Positions 1 through 8,454 of a stretch of 64,000 bases of DNA are shown here, in pieces. Made by a program: the position numbers and the translations under genes. A model generated the notes under the pieces. It saw nothing but the letters and a program-made list of their open reading frames with translations, did no database searches and was not told where the DNA came from. The stretch's first letter is position 1; each line of letters starts with the position of its first letter. Source of the DNA: an uncultured Clostridia bacterium (lineage in GTDB: Bacteria; Bacillota; Clostridia; Christensenellales; UBA3700). Location of the stretch: positions 1 through 64,000 of the forward strand of contig CALWKO010000003.1 in assembly GCA_944381275.1 (NCBI GenBank), given 5' to 3'.

Positions 1-77
1 GCACGAGAAAATAAACACATATCCGCTATAAATAGTTATATACGTAAAATGTGTTCTAACAGGGTTGGGGAAAGGTA
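1..77. mobile_element. Right end of a MITE-like element, cut by the window edge
   Basis: The first ~57 bases match the right part of the element at 8455-8693: both carry the block ATATCCGCTATAAAT followed by AAAATGTGTTCTA. The terminal inverted repeat here (51-77) is degenerate beyond GTGTTCTA. The left part lies outside the window. It encodes nothing. Similarity was judged by eye. Confidence 0.6.
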
Positions 78-192
78 AAAAAGCATTTATTACTTATCCG
101 CGAAAAAGAGTGCAAATTGCGGTAATGTATTGTAAAAAATTATCGAAAGACTTGCGCTTTGCCGCGCGGCTGTAAGGGCGCAGAAAAAAATC

Positions 193-221
193 TTGCCATT
201 ATATATTTAGTATGTTATAAT
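193..221 (+). promoter_or_regulatory. Sigma-A promoter of the CoA-transferase gene
   Basis: TTGCCA (193-198), a 17-bp spacer and a perfect TATAAT (216-221) lie 65 bp upstream of the ATG at 287. Confidence 0.75.
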
Positions 222-286
222 AGTAAACGTGCGATATGCGCCGCGGCGCGCTATGCGTGAAAAGGTTTTTTAAGCAGGGGTAGATT

Positions 287-1591
287 ATGGGAAAGTATGT
301 TACCATAGAACAAGCGCTTGATTTGGTCAAGAGCGGCGATCATATTGTGGTGGCTTTGGGTGCTTCCGAGCCGCTGGAATTTTTATCGAAATTGCATACG
401 ATCGCGGGCAGGGTGAAGAACGTCACCGTAACAAACTGCCTTTCTTTGCGCGAATACGAATATAACACCAATCCCGAATACAAGGAGAGCTTTTTTTGCG
501 AAAGCCTGTTTTACTCCCTGCCCACGCGCCAGGCGCACAGTTTGGGCAGGGCTTCTTTTATTCCCAACCACCTCAGGCTTTCGGGCGTGAACCGCAAGTA
601 TAACCGCAGCGCGGACATCTTTGTGGGCATATGTTCGGAACCGGACAAGCACGGCTTTGTGTCCATCGCGCTCAGCGACGTCTATGAAAGGCGGATGATG
701 GACGACGCGGATATCGTAATTTTGGAGCAAAATCCCAACGTGCCGCGCACATTCGGGGACGTGAACGTGCCCGCTGAGAGCGTGGATTACTTTATAAAAG
801 CGGACTATTCCATGCCGGAGATAAAGGACCCCGTGCTCGGCGAGCGGGACGTGAAGATAGGAAAGCTGATAGCGGACATCGTGAACGACGGGGACTGCAT
901 CCAGCTGGGCATAGGCAGCATTCCCAACGCGGTGGCGGCGGCGCTCACGGACAAGAAGGATTTGGGCGTGCATACGGAGATGTTTACCACCGGCATTATG
1001 AATTTGATGAAGGCGGGCGTGGTCACGGGCAAGTATAAGCAGGTGCACAGGGAAAAGGCGGTGTGCTCGTTTATGATAGGTTCGCGCGAGATGTATGACT
1101 TCGTGGACGACAATCCCGCCGTGCTGGTGCTCGACTGCAACTATGTGAACGCGCCGAGCATAATCGCAAGGAACGACAATCAGGTATCTATAAACACTTC
1201 CCTTGAAGTGGACATAACGGGGCAGTGCTGTTCCGAATCGCTGGGGAGCAAGCAGTTTTCCGGCACGGGCGGGCAGACGGATACCGCCGTGGGCGCGCAG
1301 ATGTCTAAAAACGGCAGATCCATCATCGCCCTGTATTCCACCGCCATGGTCAAGGACCCCGTCACGGGCGAGAGGAAGGAGACGAGCAAGATAGTCACCC
1401 GCTTGAAGGAGGGCGCGGCGGTGTCCCTTTCTAGGAACGACGTGAACTATGTGGTCACCGAATACGGCATGGTGGACTTGAAGGGCGCGAGCATAGCCGA
1501 AAGGGCGAAGAAGCTCATCTCGATAGCGCACCCCGCCTTCCGCGAACAGCTGGAGAGGGAGGCTTACGATTGCGGGATAGTGATAAGGTGA
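287..1591 (+). CDS. Acetyl-CoA hydrolase/transferase family CoA-transferase
   Basis: This cytosolic enzyme moves CoA between an acyl-CoA and a carboxylate; relatives are 4-hydroxybutyrate and butyryl-CoA:acetate CoA-transferases. The 434 residues match the usual family length. Visible motifs are the GIGSIPNAV loop, HTEMF with the likely catalytic glutamate that forms the glutamyl-CoA thioester, and GTGGQTD near residue 330. The exact substrate cannot be decided from sequence; a butyrate/acetate or 4-hydroxybutyrate role would fit a fermenter. It has its own promoter and lies just upstream of the hydrogenase operon, which fits joint use in energy metabolism (inference). The start is supported by AGGGG about ten bases upstream. 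Confidence 0.88.
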   Translation: MGKYVTIEQALDLVKSGDHIVVALGASEPLEFLSKLHTIAGRVKNVTVTNCLSLREYEYNTNPEYKESFFCESLFYSLPTRQAHSLGRASFIPNHLRLSGVNRKYNRSADIFVGICSEPDKHGFVSIALSDVYERRMMDDADIVILEQNPNVPRTFGDVNVPAESVDYFIKADYSMPEIKDPVLGERDVKIGKLIADIVNDGDCIQLGIGSIPNAVAAALTDKKDLGVHTEMFTTGIMNLMKAGVVTGKYKQVHREKAVCSFMIGSREMYDFVDDNPAVLVLDCNYVNAPSIIARNDNQVSINTSLEVDITGQCCSESLGSKQFSGTGGQTDTAVGAQMSKNGRSIIALYSTAMVKDPVTGERKETSKIVTRLKEGAAVSLSRNDVNYVVTEYGMVDLKGASIAERAKKLISIAHPAFREQLEREAYDCGIVIR

Positions 1592-1616
1592 AAACGCTTT
1601 ATTTTTGCAAGCGTTT
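1592..1616 (+). terminator. Short stem-loop between CoA-transferase and hydrogenase operon
   Basis: AAACGCTT (1592-1599) pairs with AAGCGTTT (1609-1616) around a 9-base loop. There is no real T-run, so it could be an operator or a weak terminator. Confidence 0.3.
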
Positions 1617-1629
1617 GTGCTAAAATAGT

Positions 1630-2067
1630 ATGGATAGGCAAGATGTTTTCGACGTCGCGCGCGTTATAACGGAGCTGGCGATGAACGCGGAAAGCGCGGG
1701 TGCAAGGCGGTTTGACCTCACCCTTTCGCAAGGAAAGCTCACGGCAGAAGACGACGGGCGCGGCATGAGCGAAGAACAGTTTTCTCTCGCCAAGCGGGGG
1801 CTTTTCACCACCAAGGGCGAGGGGAGAGGTAAGGGGTTACAACTCATCAGCCGATTTTGCGATCTTAAAATGCAAAGAGAGGGAGAAATAACCCGCATTA
1901 CCTGCACTTTTACCCATCTTGAACTCGGCGACATAGCCGGAGCCGCTGCGCTCGCCGCGGCGGGGGAGATGACGGTGAGGTGCGAAATATTCGGGCGCGT
2001 AACGCTTCTTTGGGCGGCGAGAGGGGACGCGGTTAAAATCCTCGAAAACAAAAAGAGGATACGATAG
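1630..2067 (+). CDS. Small GHKL-type ATPase at the head of the hydrogenase operon
   Basis: A 145-aa protein consisting almost only of a histidine-kinase-like ATP-binding fold. The N-box (ELAMNAESAG), the DDGRGM G1 box and a glycine-rich lid GEGRGKGLQL are present in order. There is no receiver, dimerisation or sensor domain, so it is not a complete sensor kinase; it resembles anti-sigma-type or stand-alone GHKL ATPases. Small proteins like this are known next to NuoE/NuoF-like hydrogenase subunits in clostridia, but their role is unclear. A weak TAAAAT lies directly before the ATG and no clear Shine-Dalgarno is visible, so expression from this start may be weak or leaderless. Regulation or assembly of the hydrogenase is inference from position. 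Confidence 0.75.
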   Translation: MDRQDVFDVARVITELAMNAESAGARRFDLTLSQGKLTAEDDGRGMSEEQFSLAKRGLFTTKGEGRGKGLQLISRFCDLKMQREGEITRITCTFTHLELGDIAGAAALAAAGEMTVRCEIFGRVTLLWAARGDAVKILENKKRIR

Positions 2068-2108
2068 GGTAAAACACATGGCGGCACGGCTGCCATCAGG
2101 AGGAAATT

Positions 2109-2480
2109 ATGAAGACAATAGCCGATATAAGGGCTATCAGGGAGAGCATGCAGCCTGCCATGTTCATCCGTGATAACTCAGACGAGCACCTCGAAACGAG
2201 GATAGTCGTCGGAATGGGCACATGCGGCATTTCCAAAGGTGCCAAATTCGTTTTTGATGCGTTGGTGGAAGATCTTTCCAACCGTCGTTTACCCAAGGTC
2301 AGGGTGTATCGCAGCGATTGCCAGGGGCTGTGCGATTACGAACCCACCGTTGAAGTTTACATTCCCGGAAAACCCAAAGTCGTTTACGGCAAGATGACCC
2401 CCGAAAAAGCGCTTGAAGTCATGGAAAAGCACATCGTGGGCGGTAAACCCGTGGAAAAATATCTCGTCGAGAACATCTAG
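2109..2480 (+). CDS. hydC: Thioredoxin-like [2Fe-2S] ferredoxin, HydC/NuoE-type hydrogenase subunit
   Basis: A 123-aa [2Fe-2S] protein. Cluster cysteines are seen in GTCG and, about 37 residues later, in SDCQGLC, the two-plus-two layout of the NuoE C-terminal thioredoxin-like fold. It is shorter than typical HydC/NuoE (about 160 aa) because the N-terminal helical bundle is largely absent. In trimeric electron-bifurcating hydrogenases this subunit relays electrons next to the flavin subunit. A good AGGAGG stands before the ATG. It is followed 11 bp later by the HydB-like gene, so the two are co-transcribed. The gene symbol is by homology and context. Confidence 0.85.
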   Translation: MKTIADIRAIRESMQPAMFIRDNSDEHLETRIVVGMGTCGISKGAKFVFDALVEDLSNRRLPKVRVYRSDCQGLCDYEPTVEVYIPGKPKVVYGKMTPEKALEVMEKHIVGGKPVEKYLVENI

Positions 2481-2491
2481 GAGGGGGAATT

Positions 2492-4276
2492 ATGTACAAA
2501 AGTCACGTACTTGTATGCGGCGGCACGGGCTGCACTTCCAACGGCAGCGCCAAGATAAGGGAAGAACTCGCCCGCCAGCTTAAAGCCAATCATATGGAAG
2601 ACGACGTGCAGATAGTCGAAACGGGCTGTTTCGGTCTGTGCGCGGTCGGTCCCGTGGTTATCGTGTATCCCGAGGCGGCGTTTTACAGCGGCGTTCACGC
2701 GGACGACGTAACCGACATAGTCAACGAGCACCTCATCAAGGGCAGGCTCGTCACCCGCCTTCTGCACACCGAGCGCGCGGGCGAACCGCCCGTAAAAGCG
2801 CTTACGGATACGGAATTTTACAGGCGCCAAACGCGCGTGGCATTGCGCAACTGCGGCGTTATCAATCCGGAAAATATAGACGAATACATCGCCCGCGACG
2901 GCTACGAAGCGCTCATCAAGTGCCTCACCGAATACGAGCCTCAGCAGATAATCGACATGATCAAGGCTTCCGGCTTGCGCGGCAGGGGCGGCGCCGGCTT
3001 CCCCACGGGCACCAAGTGGCAGTTCGTCAAAAACGCAGTGGGCGACGTCAAGTACGTCTGCTGCAACGCGGACGAGGGCGACCCCGGCGCGTTCATGGAC
3101 AGGTCGGTTTTGGAAGGCGACCCCCACGCGGTCATCGAGGCTATGACCATAGCCGCATACGCCGTGGGCGGTACGCAAGGTTACATATATGTGCGCGCGG
3201 AATACCCCATCGCGGTGGAAAGGTGCCGCATCGCCATCAATCAGGCGCGCGAATACGGCCTGCTGGGCAAGAACATCTTGGGCACGGACTTTTCCTTTGA
3301 TATAGAACTGCGCCTGGGCGCGGGTGCGTTCGTATGCGGCGAGGAAACGGCGCTCATGGTCTCCGTCGAGGGCAACCGCGGCGAGCCTCGTCCCCGTCCT
3401 CCGTTCCCCGCAAACAAGGGTCTTTTCGGCAAGCCCACCCTGTTGAACAACGTGGAAACTTACGCCAACATCACGCAGATCATCCGCAACGGTCCCGATT
3501 GGTTCGCCTCTATGGGTACGGAAAAATCCAAGGGCACCAAGGTGTTCGCGCTGGGCGGTAAGATAGTGAATACGGGTCTGGTGGAAGTGCCCATGGGCAC
3601 CACTTTGAGGGAGATAGTCTACGACATCGGCGGCGGCATCCCCAAGGGCAAGCAATTCAAGGCGGCGCAGACGGGCGGACCTTCCGGCGGCTGCATACCT
3701 CCTCAGCACCTCGACGTGCCCATCGATTACGACAAGCTCATCGAAATAGGCTCCATGATGGGTTCGGGCGGACTTATCGTCATGGACGAGGATACCTGCA
3801 TGGTGGATATCGCCAAGTTCTTCCTGGAATTCACCGTGGACGAATCGTGCGGCAAGTGCACCCCTTGCAGGATAGGCACCAAGCGCCTGCTCGAAATGCT
3901 CACCAAGGTTACGGACGGCACCGCCACCATGGAAGATTTGGACAAGATGGAAGAGCTGTGCTATTACATAAAGGAAAATTCGCTGTGCGGTTTGGGTCAG
4001 ACGGCTCCCAACCCCGTGCTCTCCACTCTGCGCTACTTCCGCGACGAGTACGAAACGCATATCAAGGAAAAGCGCTGCCCCGCCAAGGTGTGCAAAAAGC
4101 TGGTATCCTACCACATCACGGACGCGTGCAAGGGCTGCACGCTGTGTAAGCGCAACTGCCCCGTGGGCGCAATCGAGGGCGAAGTCAGGCAAAAGCACGT
4201 CATCGATCAAAGCAAGTGCATAAAGTGCGGCGCATGTATGGACGGCTGCCGCTTCAAGGCTATCGTAAAGGAGTAA
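2492..4276 (+). CDS. hydB: NADH/FMN-binding hydrogenase subunit, HydB/NuoF-type
   Basis: A 594-aa flavoprotein. Residues 1-110 form a second thioredoxin-like [2Fe-2S] module (GTGCTSNG, TGCFGLC). About 115-530 is the NuoF core, with the glycine-rich RGRGGAGFPTG flavin/NAD loop near 162 and the ESCGKCTPCRIG [4Fe-4S] motif near 451. The last 60 residues are a 2[4Fe-4S] ferredoxin (CKGCTLCKRNC and CIKCGACMDGC). This is the full architecture of HydB from bifurcating [FeFe] hydrogenases, where NADH and reduced ferredoxin are jointly coupled to H2. The ribosome binding site is GGAGGGG, and the HydA gene follows after 7 bp. Whether the enzyme truly bifurcates is inferred from subunit composition. Confidence 0.93.
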   Translation: MYKSHVLVCGGTGCTSNGSAKIREELARQLKANHMEDDVQIVETGCFGLCAVGPVVIVYPEAAFYSGVHADDVTDIVNEHLIKGRLVTRLLHTERAGEPPVKALTDTEFYRRQTRVALRNCGVINPENIDEYIARDGYEALIKCLTEYEPQQIIDMIKASGLRGRGGAGFPTGTKWQFVKNAVGDVKYVCCNADEGDPGAFMDRSVLEGDPHAVIEAMTIAAYAVGGTQGYIYVRAEYPIAVERCRIAINQAREYGLLGKNILGTDFSFDIELRLGAGAFVCGEETALMVSVEGNRGEPRPRPPFPANKGLFGKPTLLNNVETYANITQIIRNGPDWFASMGTEKSKGTKVFALGGKIVNTGLVEVPMGTTLREIVYDIGGGIPKGKQFKAAQTGGPSGGCIPPQHLDVPIDYDKLIEIGSMMGSGGLIVMDEDTCMVDIAKFFLEFTVDESCGKCTPCRIGTKRLLEMLTKVTDGTATMEDLDKMEELCYYIKENSLCGLGQTAPNPVLSTLRYFRDEYETHIKEKRCPAKVCKKLVSYHITDACKGCTLCKRNCPVGAIEGEVRQKHVIDQSKCIKCGACMDGCRFKAIVKE

Positions 4277-4283
4277 GGGGAAA

Positions 4284-6026
4284 ATGGCGAAGATAAACAT
4301 TAAAATAAACGGAAGAGATTACAGCGTGGAAAGCGGCACCACCATTTTGGACGCATGCCGCAGCGTGGGCATAAAGATCCCCACCCTGTGCTATTTGGAA
4401 AAGATAAACTGCATCGGCGCCTGCCGCGTGTGCATGGTCGAGGTGAAGGGCGCAAGGACGCTCGTCGCCGCCTGCACCTATCCCATAGAAAGGGAAGGGA
4501 CTGAGATATTCACCAACACCCCCAAGGTCATTCAAAGCAGAAAGACTACCGTGGAGCTTCTCCTTTCCGACCACGACCAAAAATGCCTCTCCTGCGCGCG
4601 CAACACCAACTGCGAGCTGCAGACGCTGGCATACGAGCTGGGCTGTGACGCAAACAGGTTCCAGGGCGCAAAGAACGTGAGCGAGAAGGACGAATCGTCC
4701 GTGTGCTTCGTGCGCGATAACAACAAGTGCGTGCTCTGCCGCAGGTGCGTCGCCGTGTGTGAAAAGGTGCAATCGGTCAGCGTTATCGGCGCGAACAACC
4801 GCGGCTTCGATACCTCTATCGGCTGCGCGTTTGAAACGGACATAAAAGAGCACACCTGCGTGGGCTGCGGTCAGTGCGTGGTCAACTGCCCCACGGGCGC
4901 GCTCACGGAAAAAGAGGAGATAGATAACGTAATGGTGGCTCTCGCCGATCCCACCAAGCACGTGGTCGTGGGCACCGCGCCCTCCGTGCGCGTGGCGCTG
5001 GGCGAGGAGTTCGGCTACCCCATCGGCACGGATACCGAGGGCAAGATGGTCGCCGCTCTGCGCGCGCTGGGCTTCGACAAGGTGTTCGACGTGGACTTTG
5101 CCGCCGACCTCACCATTATGGAGGAGGGCTTCGAGCTGATAAACAGGCTGAAAAAGGGCGGAGCTCTGCCCATGATGACTTCCTGCTCCCCCGCATGGAT
5201 AAAGTTCTGTGAGTACAACTATCCCGAGCTGCTCCCCAACCTCTCCACGGCAAAATCGCCCCAGCAGATGTTCGGCGCTTCCGTAAAGACGTATTACGCA
5301 AAAAAAGCGGGCATCGACCCCAAGGACATCTATGTGGTGTCCGTCATGCCCTGCATAGCCAAGAAGTTTGAAAAGACCCGCCCCTATCAGGACGCCGCCG
5401 GCGTGCCCGATATCGACGCGGTTCTCACCACCCGCGAGCTTGCGCGCATGATCAAGCGCGGCGGCATCCAATATAACCTTCTCCCGGACGAGCAGTTCGA
5501 CGCGCCCCTGGGCGTATCCTCCGGCGCGGGCGTCATCTTCGGCGCAACGGGCGGCGTTATGGAGGCGGCGTTGAGGACTGTAGCCGACCTCTTGGAAGGC
5601 AAGGAGCTTGAAAAGTTCGAATACACCGCCGTAAGGGGTCAGCAGGGCATTAAATCCGCAACCGTGAACATCGCGGGCACGGAGATCAAGATAGCCGTTG
5701 CAAGCTCCCTCGCCAACGCGCGCGTGCTCATGGAAGAGATCAAGGCGGGCAAGAGCCCTTACCAATTCATCGAGATAATGTCCTGCCCCGGAGGCTGCGT
5801 AAACGGAGGCGGTCAGCCCATTCACGACGCCGCTACCCGCCAGAGGCTGGATATCCCCGGTCTGCGCGCCAAGGCCATCTACGCCAACGACGCGAACTGC
5901 GCTTACCGCAAGAGCTACAAGAACCCCGCGATCATCGCCATCTACGACGAGTATTTGGAAAAGCCGGGCAGCGAGAAGGCTCATCATATACTGCATACGA
6001 AGTATATTGATAGGACAAGGAAGTGA
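4284..6026 (+). CDS. hydA: [FeFe] hydrogenase catalytic subunit
   Basis: A 580-aa cytosolic hydrogenase that makes or consumes H2 at the H-cluster. Domains in order: plant-type [2Fe-2S] at 1-75 (CIGACRVC); the His/Cys-liganded [4Fe-4S] motif HDQKCLSCARNTNC near 98; two [4Fe-4S] clusters (CVLCRRC near 149, CVGCGQC near 192); then the catalytic domain. The three H-cluster signatures are intact: TSCSPAW near 298, MPCIAKKFE near 354 and MSCPGGCVNGGGQP near 498. This M3-type layout next to HydB and HydC subunits is the trimeric NAD- and ferredoxin-dependent class. No HydE, HydF or HydG maturase gene is present in the window, so maturation genes must be elsewhere. Confidence 0.95.
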   Translation: MAKINIKINGRDYSVESGTTILDACRSVGIKIPTLCYLEKINCIGACRVCMVEVKGARTLVAACTYPIEREGTEIFTNTPKVIQSRKTTVELLLSDHDQKCLSCARNTNCELQTLAYELGCDANRFQGAKNVSEKDESSVCFVRDNNKCVLCRRCVAVCEKVQSVSVIGANNRGFDTSIGCAFETDIKEHTCVGCGQCVVNCPTGALTEKEEIDNVMVALADPTKHVVVGTAPSVRVALGEEFGYPIGTDTEGKMVAALRALGFDKVFDVDFAADLTIMEEGFELINRLKKGGALPMMTSCSPAWIKFCEYNYPELLPNLSTAKSPQQMFGASVKTYYAKKAGIDPKDIYVVSVMPCIAKKFEKTRPYQDAAGVPDIDAVLTTRELARMIKRGGIQYNLLPDEQFDAPLGVSSGAGVIFGATGGVMEAALRTVADLLEGKELEKFEYTAVRGQQGIKSATVNIAGTEIKIAVASSLANARVLMEEIKAGKSPYQFIEIMSCPGGCVNGGGQPIHDAATRQRLDIPGLRAKAIYANDANCAYRKSYKNPAIIAIYDEYLEKPGSEKAHHILHTKYIDRTRK

Positions 6027-6080
6027 TTTTTTGAGGGACGCAAATTACTTTTTGCGTAGCGATAGCGTCCCTCAAAAATC
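6025..6080. terminator. Long stem-loop after hydA
   Basis: The arm at 6025-6041 (T-rich, ending TGAGGGACGC) pairs with 6065-6080 (GCGTCCCTCAAAAATC). A second small hairpin sits in the loop. A/T runs on both arms suit bidirectional termination. It begins at the hydA stop codon. One arm sequence recurs at about 62058-62077. Confidence 0.65.
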
Positions 6081-6535
6081 GTGACATTTTTTACCTTCTT
6101 ATGCAAATGGTTAATACGCCGCTTTTATCAGAAGGTAAAAAGTGATATTTTTTGGCAGATATGCTATTATGCCATGAACAACTATTCGTGTGCCAAAAAG
6201 TGAAATGCGCCCTCAAACCGCCAAGGCGACGAGAGGGCGCGTGATATTTTTGGAGATAATGTTTGCCGCAAGCGTCAAACGCTCTCCAAAAGTTGCGGCT
6301 CCGCAAGCGGATTTACACTTTTTTCTTTAATAAATACACTGCTTTATAATGTCCAAAGTGGAAATTTGCCTGTCAAATTTCCACTTTTGGCGTGAGAATA
6401 GCTTCTGCGAAGAAAGAAAGCCTTGCGCTCCCTTACGGTTGCTTCAAGGCTTTATTATTTCGCTAGCCAAAAATATCACTTTTTTTGGGTAGATAATAGC
6501 GCGCTTATACAATATTCTTTATCCCCAAAAAATAG
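6081..6535. repeat. Non-coding region with nested inverted repeats
   Basis: No credible gene is visible. Successive inverted repeats include TTTTTACCTTCT with AGAAGGTAAAAA (about 6088-6142), TTTTTTGGCA with TGCCAAAAA (about 6150-6200), and AAGTGGAAATTTG with CAAATTTCCACTT (about 6356-6386). The last sequence echoes repeat units near 46670 and 46970. It reads as a cluster of intergenic palindromes rather than one RNA gene. Confidence 0.5.
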
Positions 6536-6750
6536 TTGCGCTCCCTGACTTTATCGGGTTTCACTATTTTATATAAGGAAGGCTGATTACTTGGTCGGGT
6601 ATCGATACATATCTCTACGCCGCGCAAAGAAATTTGCTTATCACACTTTGTTTTAATGTCATAGTTGTCAAAAGCAAATTTCCACGATTTTTTCAAGCCG
6701 CTATCGCTCCGCAAACAATTACTTTGCGACTTGAAAAAATCATATTCCTG
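6536..6750. repeat. Copy 1 of a ~210-bp interspersed repeat
   Basis: It matches 47101-47306 in the same orientation, with shared blocks such as GCGCTCCCTGACTTTATCGG, CTCTACGCCGCGCAAAGAAA and TGTCATAGTTGTCAAAAGCA. It ends in a hairpin (6686-6741) whose GATTTTTTCAAG arm pairs with CTTGAAAAAATC; this probably terminates the small gene ending at 6740. Identity looks high by eye but was not computed. Confidence 0.8.
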
Positions 6751-7009
6751 TTTTCCCCCTCCTTATACACGCCAAGCACGCGTCCAGCTTGCGCAATTTT
6801 GCCTGCGCGTTATGCACGTCTTGCAGCAATCTGCGGCGCACGGCGGAGAGCACTTGTTCGGCTTCGTTTTCGCCGGCAAGCAGCACGCGGCATATCTCCT
6901 CGTCCGTCAAGCCCGCTTCGGCAAAGTAGAAGATCTTGCTGCGCGCCTGCTCACAGCCCGCGTCTATGCCCATATCCGCCAGGTATTTCAGCGTTTTTTC
7001 CTTGTCCAT
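6740..7009 (-). CDS. Small protein of unknown function
   Basis: An 89-aa, helix-rich, charged protein with no motif I recognise. TGLTDEE-like segments (AGLTDEEICRVLLAG) resemble short helical regulatory or recombination-associated domains, but nothing more can be claimed. A TATAAT lies only six bases before the ATG, so if it is used the transcript would be leaderless or nearly so; the Shine-Dalgarno is weak. The stop codon falls in the hairpin arm of the interspersed repeat. The gene is likely but not certain to be real. Confidence 0.5.
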   Translation of the reverse strand: MDKEKTLKYLADMGIDAGCEQARSKIFYFAEAGLTDEEICRVLLAGENEAEQVLSAVRRRLLQDVHNAQAKLRKLDACLACIRRGKTGI

Positions 7010-7055
7010 ACCTAAATTATAGACCGCAAGGCGGGCATAGTAAAATACTTAAAAT

Positions 7056-7940
7056 TTATAGAGAGTTATGCATATTGCGTATATGTTCTATAAACGCCGT
7101 AACCGCGCGGCTTTGCGGCTGATATTTCTTCCATACGATATAGGAATTTTGCTTTATTTCCGGCGTGAAGGGCACGAATTTCAAGTGAGCGTTGGCGTAA
7201 TTTTTCACCGCGCCGTCTATGGTGAGCACATACGCTTTGTTTTGCAGGGCGAAGAGGGCGGCGTTGTTTATCAAGTTAAAGGTGGCTATCACGTTGAGTT
7301 CGTCGTACTCCTTGCCCAGAGTGTTGCGGTAGAGCTCGCGCACCTCGCTTCTGCCGCTCGCCAGCACGGGCAGACCCTTTATGTCGGATATGGTTATGCT
7401 CTCCTTGTTCGCAAGAGGCACGGAGGAGTTCATCAGCACGCCGCACCTGTCGAATATGTCCAGCTTGATAAAGTCGTAACGCTCTATATCCCCCGGCTGA
7501 ATGAGCAAGCCCAAATCGAGCAGACCCCTGTCCAGCTTCTCCTTGACGTGCGTGGCGATGTCTGAATACAGCTCAAAGGTCACGGCGGGATATTTCGCCC
7601 TGAACGAGGTGATCGCCTGCGGCAATATCTCTGCGCTGGTAGCCTCCGCCGCACCCACGGAGATAACCCCGGAAAGCTCGCTCGTCTGCCTGCCGAACTC
7701 GTCCAAAAGTTTGTCTTCCAGCGCGATCATCTCCTCCGCGCGCCGCTTGAGCAGCAAGCCTTCTTCCGTGAGCGTTATCTTGCGCTTGCCGCGCTCAAAG
7801 AGTTTTACGCCCAGCTCTTCTTCCAGCTCTATCAATTGCCTGGATAGGGTGGGTTGGGTGATATACAGCGATTGCGCAGCGCGCGAGATGTTCTCCTCGT
7901 CCGCCACAGCCATAAAATACCTAAGTTTTCTCAGTTCCAT
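7056..7940 (-). CDS. LysR-family transcriptional regulator
   Basis: A 294-aa protein with the standard LysR length and order. The N-terminal winged helix (residues 1-62) contains the typical segment ISRAAQSLYITQPTLSRQL, followed by a linker helix and a periplasmic-binding-protein-like effector domain (about 90-294). Such regulators usually act as tetramers, need a small-molecule coinducer, and often control a divergent neighbour. Here the divergent side is filled by two MITE-like elements before the GH16 glucanase, so a target cannot be assigned. The start is supported by AGGGCG six bases upstream and a consensus promoter. Confidence 0.92.
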   Translation of the reverse strand: MELRKLRYFMAVADEENISRAAQSLYITQPTLSRQLIELEEELGVKLFERGKRKITLTEEGLLLKRRAEEMIALEDKLLDEFGRQTSELSGVISVGAAEATSAEILPQAITSFRAKYPAVTFELYSDIATHVKEKLDRGLLDLGLLIQPGDIERYDFIKLDIFDRCGVLMNSSVPLANKESITISDIKGLPVLASGRSEVRELYRNTLGKEYDELNVIATFNLINNAALFALQNKAYVLTIDGAVKNYANAHLKFVPFTPEIKQNSYIVWKKYQPQSRAVTAFIEHIRNMHNSL

Positions 7941-7977
7941 AAACGCCCTGTTGTATGCTCAAAATGTATTATACTTT

Positions 7978-8006
7978 ATTATACCATACTAATACGTATA
8001 TTGCAA
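7978..8006 (-). promoter_or_regulatory. Promoter of the LysR gene
   Basis: Reading the minus strand: TTGCAA (8006-8001), 17-bp spacer, TATAAT (7983-7978). A second TATAAT-like hexamer lies closer to the gene. Confidence 0.7.
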
Positions 8007-8062
8007 CACAAGCGCGATTTAAGGTACCCGCACTGGGCCCCAGTAGAACACTTTAAGCGGGC

Positions 8063-8083
8063 GGCAACGTGACGTTGCATCCC
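8063..8083. repeat. Short palindromic repeat, copy 1
   Basis: GGCAACGTGACGTTGCATCC is an imperfect palindrome of a seven-copy family whose general form is GGnAnCGTGGGACGnTnCA. It is embedded in MITE-like element 1. Confidence 0.65.
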
Positions 8084-8208
8084 TTTTTGCCTTGAAGTGA
8101 TAGTGCGTTAAGTTGAAGCCACTGTCTTCGCAAAAGCTATAATGAAATAACTTGCCTTTGCGAAGAAGCAAAGTATGAAATATTCATATGTTACTTCAAC
8201 GCGCATAA

Positions 8209-8231
8209 GGGGTGGAGCGCCCCGCGCTCCC
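8209..8231. repeat. Short palindromic repeat, copy 2
   Basis: GGTGGAGCG and CGCTCCC arms around a CCCC centre. It is the GGGAGCG...CGCTCC variant of the family, inside MITE-like element 1. Confidence 0.6.
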
Positions 8232-8413
8232 GCGCCATCTCGCACAAAACTGAACGAAATTCACCTCGCTAAAAGCGAGCATTTTGCGGTGGCGTAATAG
8301 CACACATAAATTAACATGTATTCGATTAAATCAATAATATATGCAAAATGTGTTCTACTGAGGTTAGGTGCGGGTACCCGGCATTTTTTACAAGCGCAAT
8401 TTAAGAAATAAGG

Positions 8414-8442
8414 TTGACACGGCATTTTTGTTCGGCTATCAT
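8414..8442 (+). promoter_or_regulatory. Promoter upstream of the GH16 gene
   Basis: TTGACA (8414-8419), 17-bp spacer, TATCAT (8437-8442). Transcription would start near 8449, so MITE-like element 2 (8455-8693) would form nearly all of a ~260-nt leader of the glucanase mRNA. Confidence 0.7.
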
Positions 8443-8454
8443 TGATATGGAAAG

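Larger units (their letters stand above)
8025..8376. mobile_element. MITE-like element 1 (352 bp)
   Basis: Imperfect 27-bp terminal inverted repeats lie at 8025-8051 and 8350-8376. Both begin TACCCGCAC and end with TAGAACAC when read inward; the central seven bases differ. It has no coding capacity. Two short palindromic repeats (8063-8083 and 8209-8231) sit inside it. The right half (from 8232, including the hairpin CTCGCTAAAAGCGAG) is shared with element 2. The related segments CAAGCGCGATTTAAG (8009) and CAAGCGCAATTTAAG (8392) flank it as possible duplicated target sequence. Confidence 0.7.

Noticed and set aside
2477-5996. Long minus-strand open frames opposite the hydrogenase genes
   Set aside because: They are shadows caused by GC-rich codon bias; the plus-strand proteins have complete cofactor motifs.
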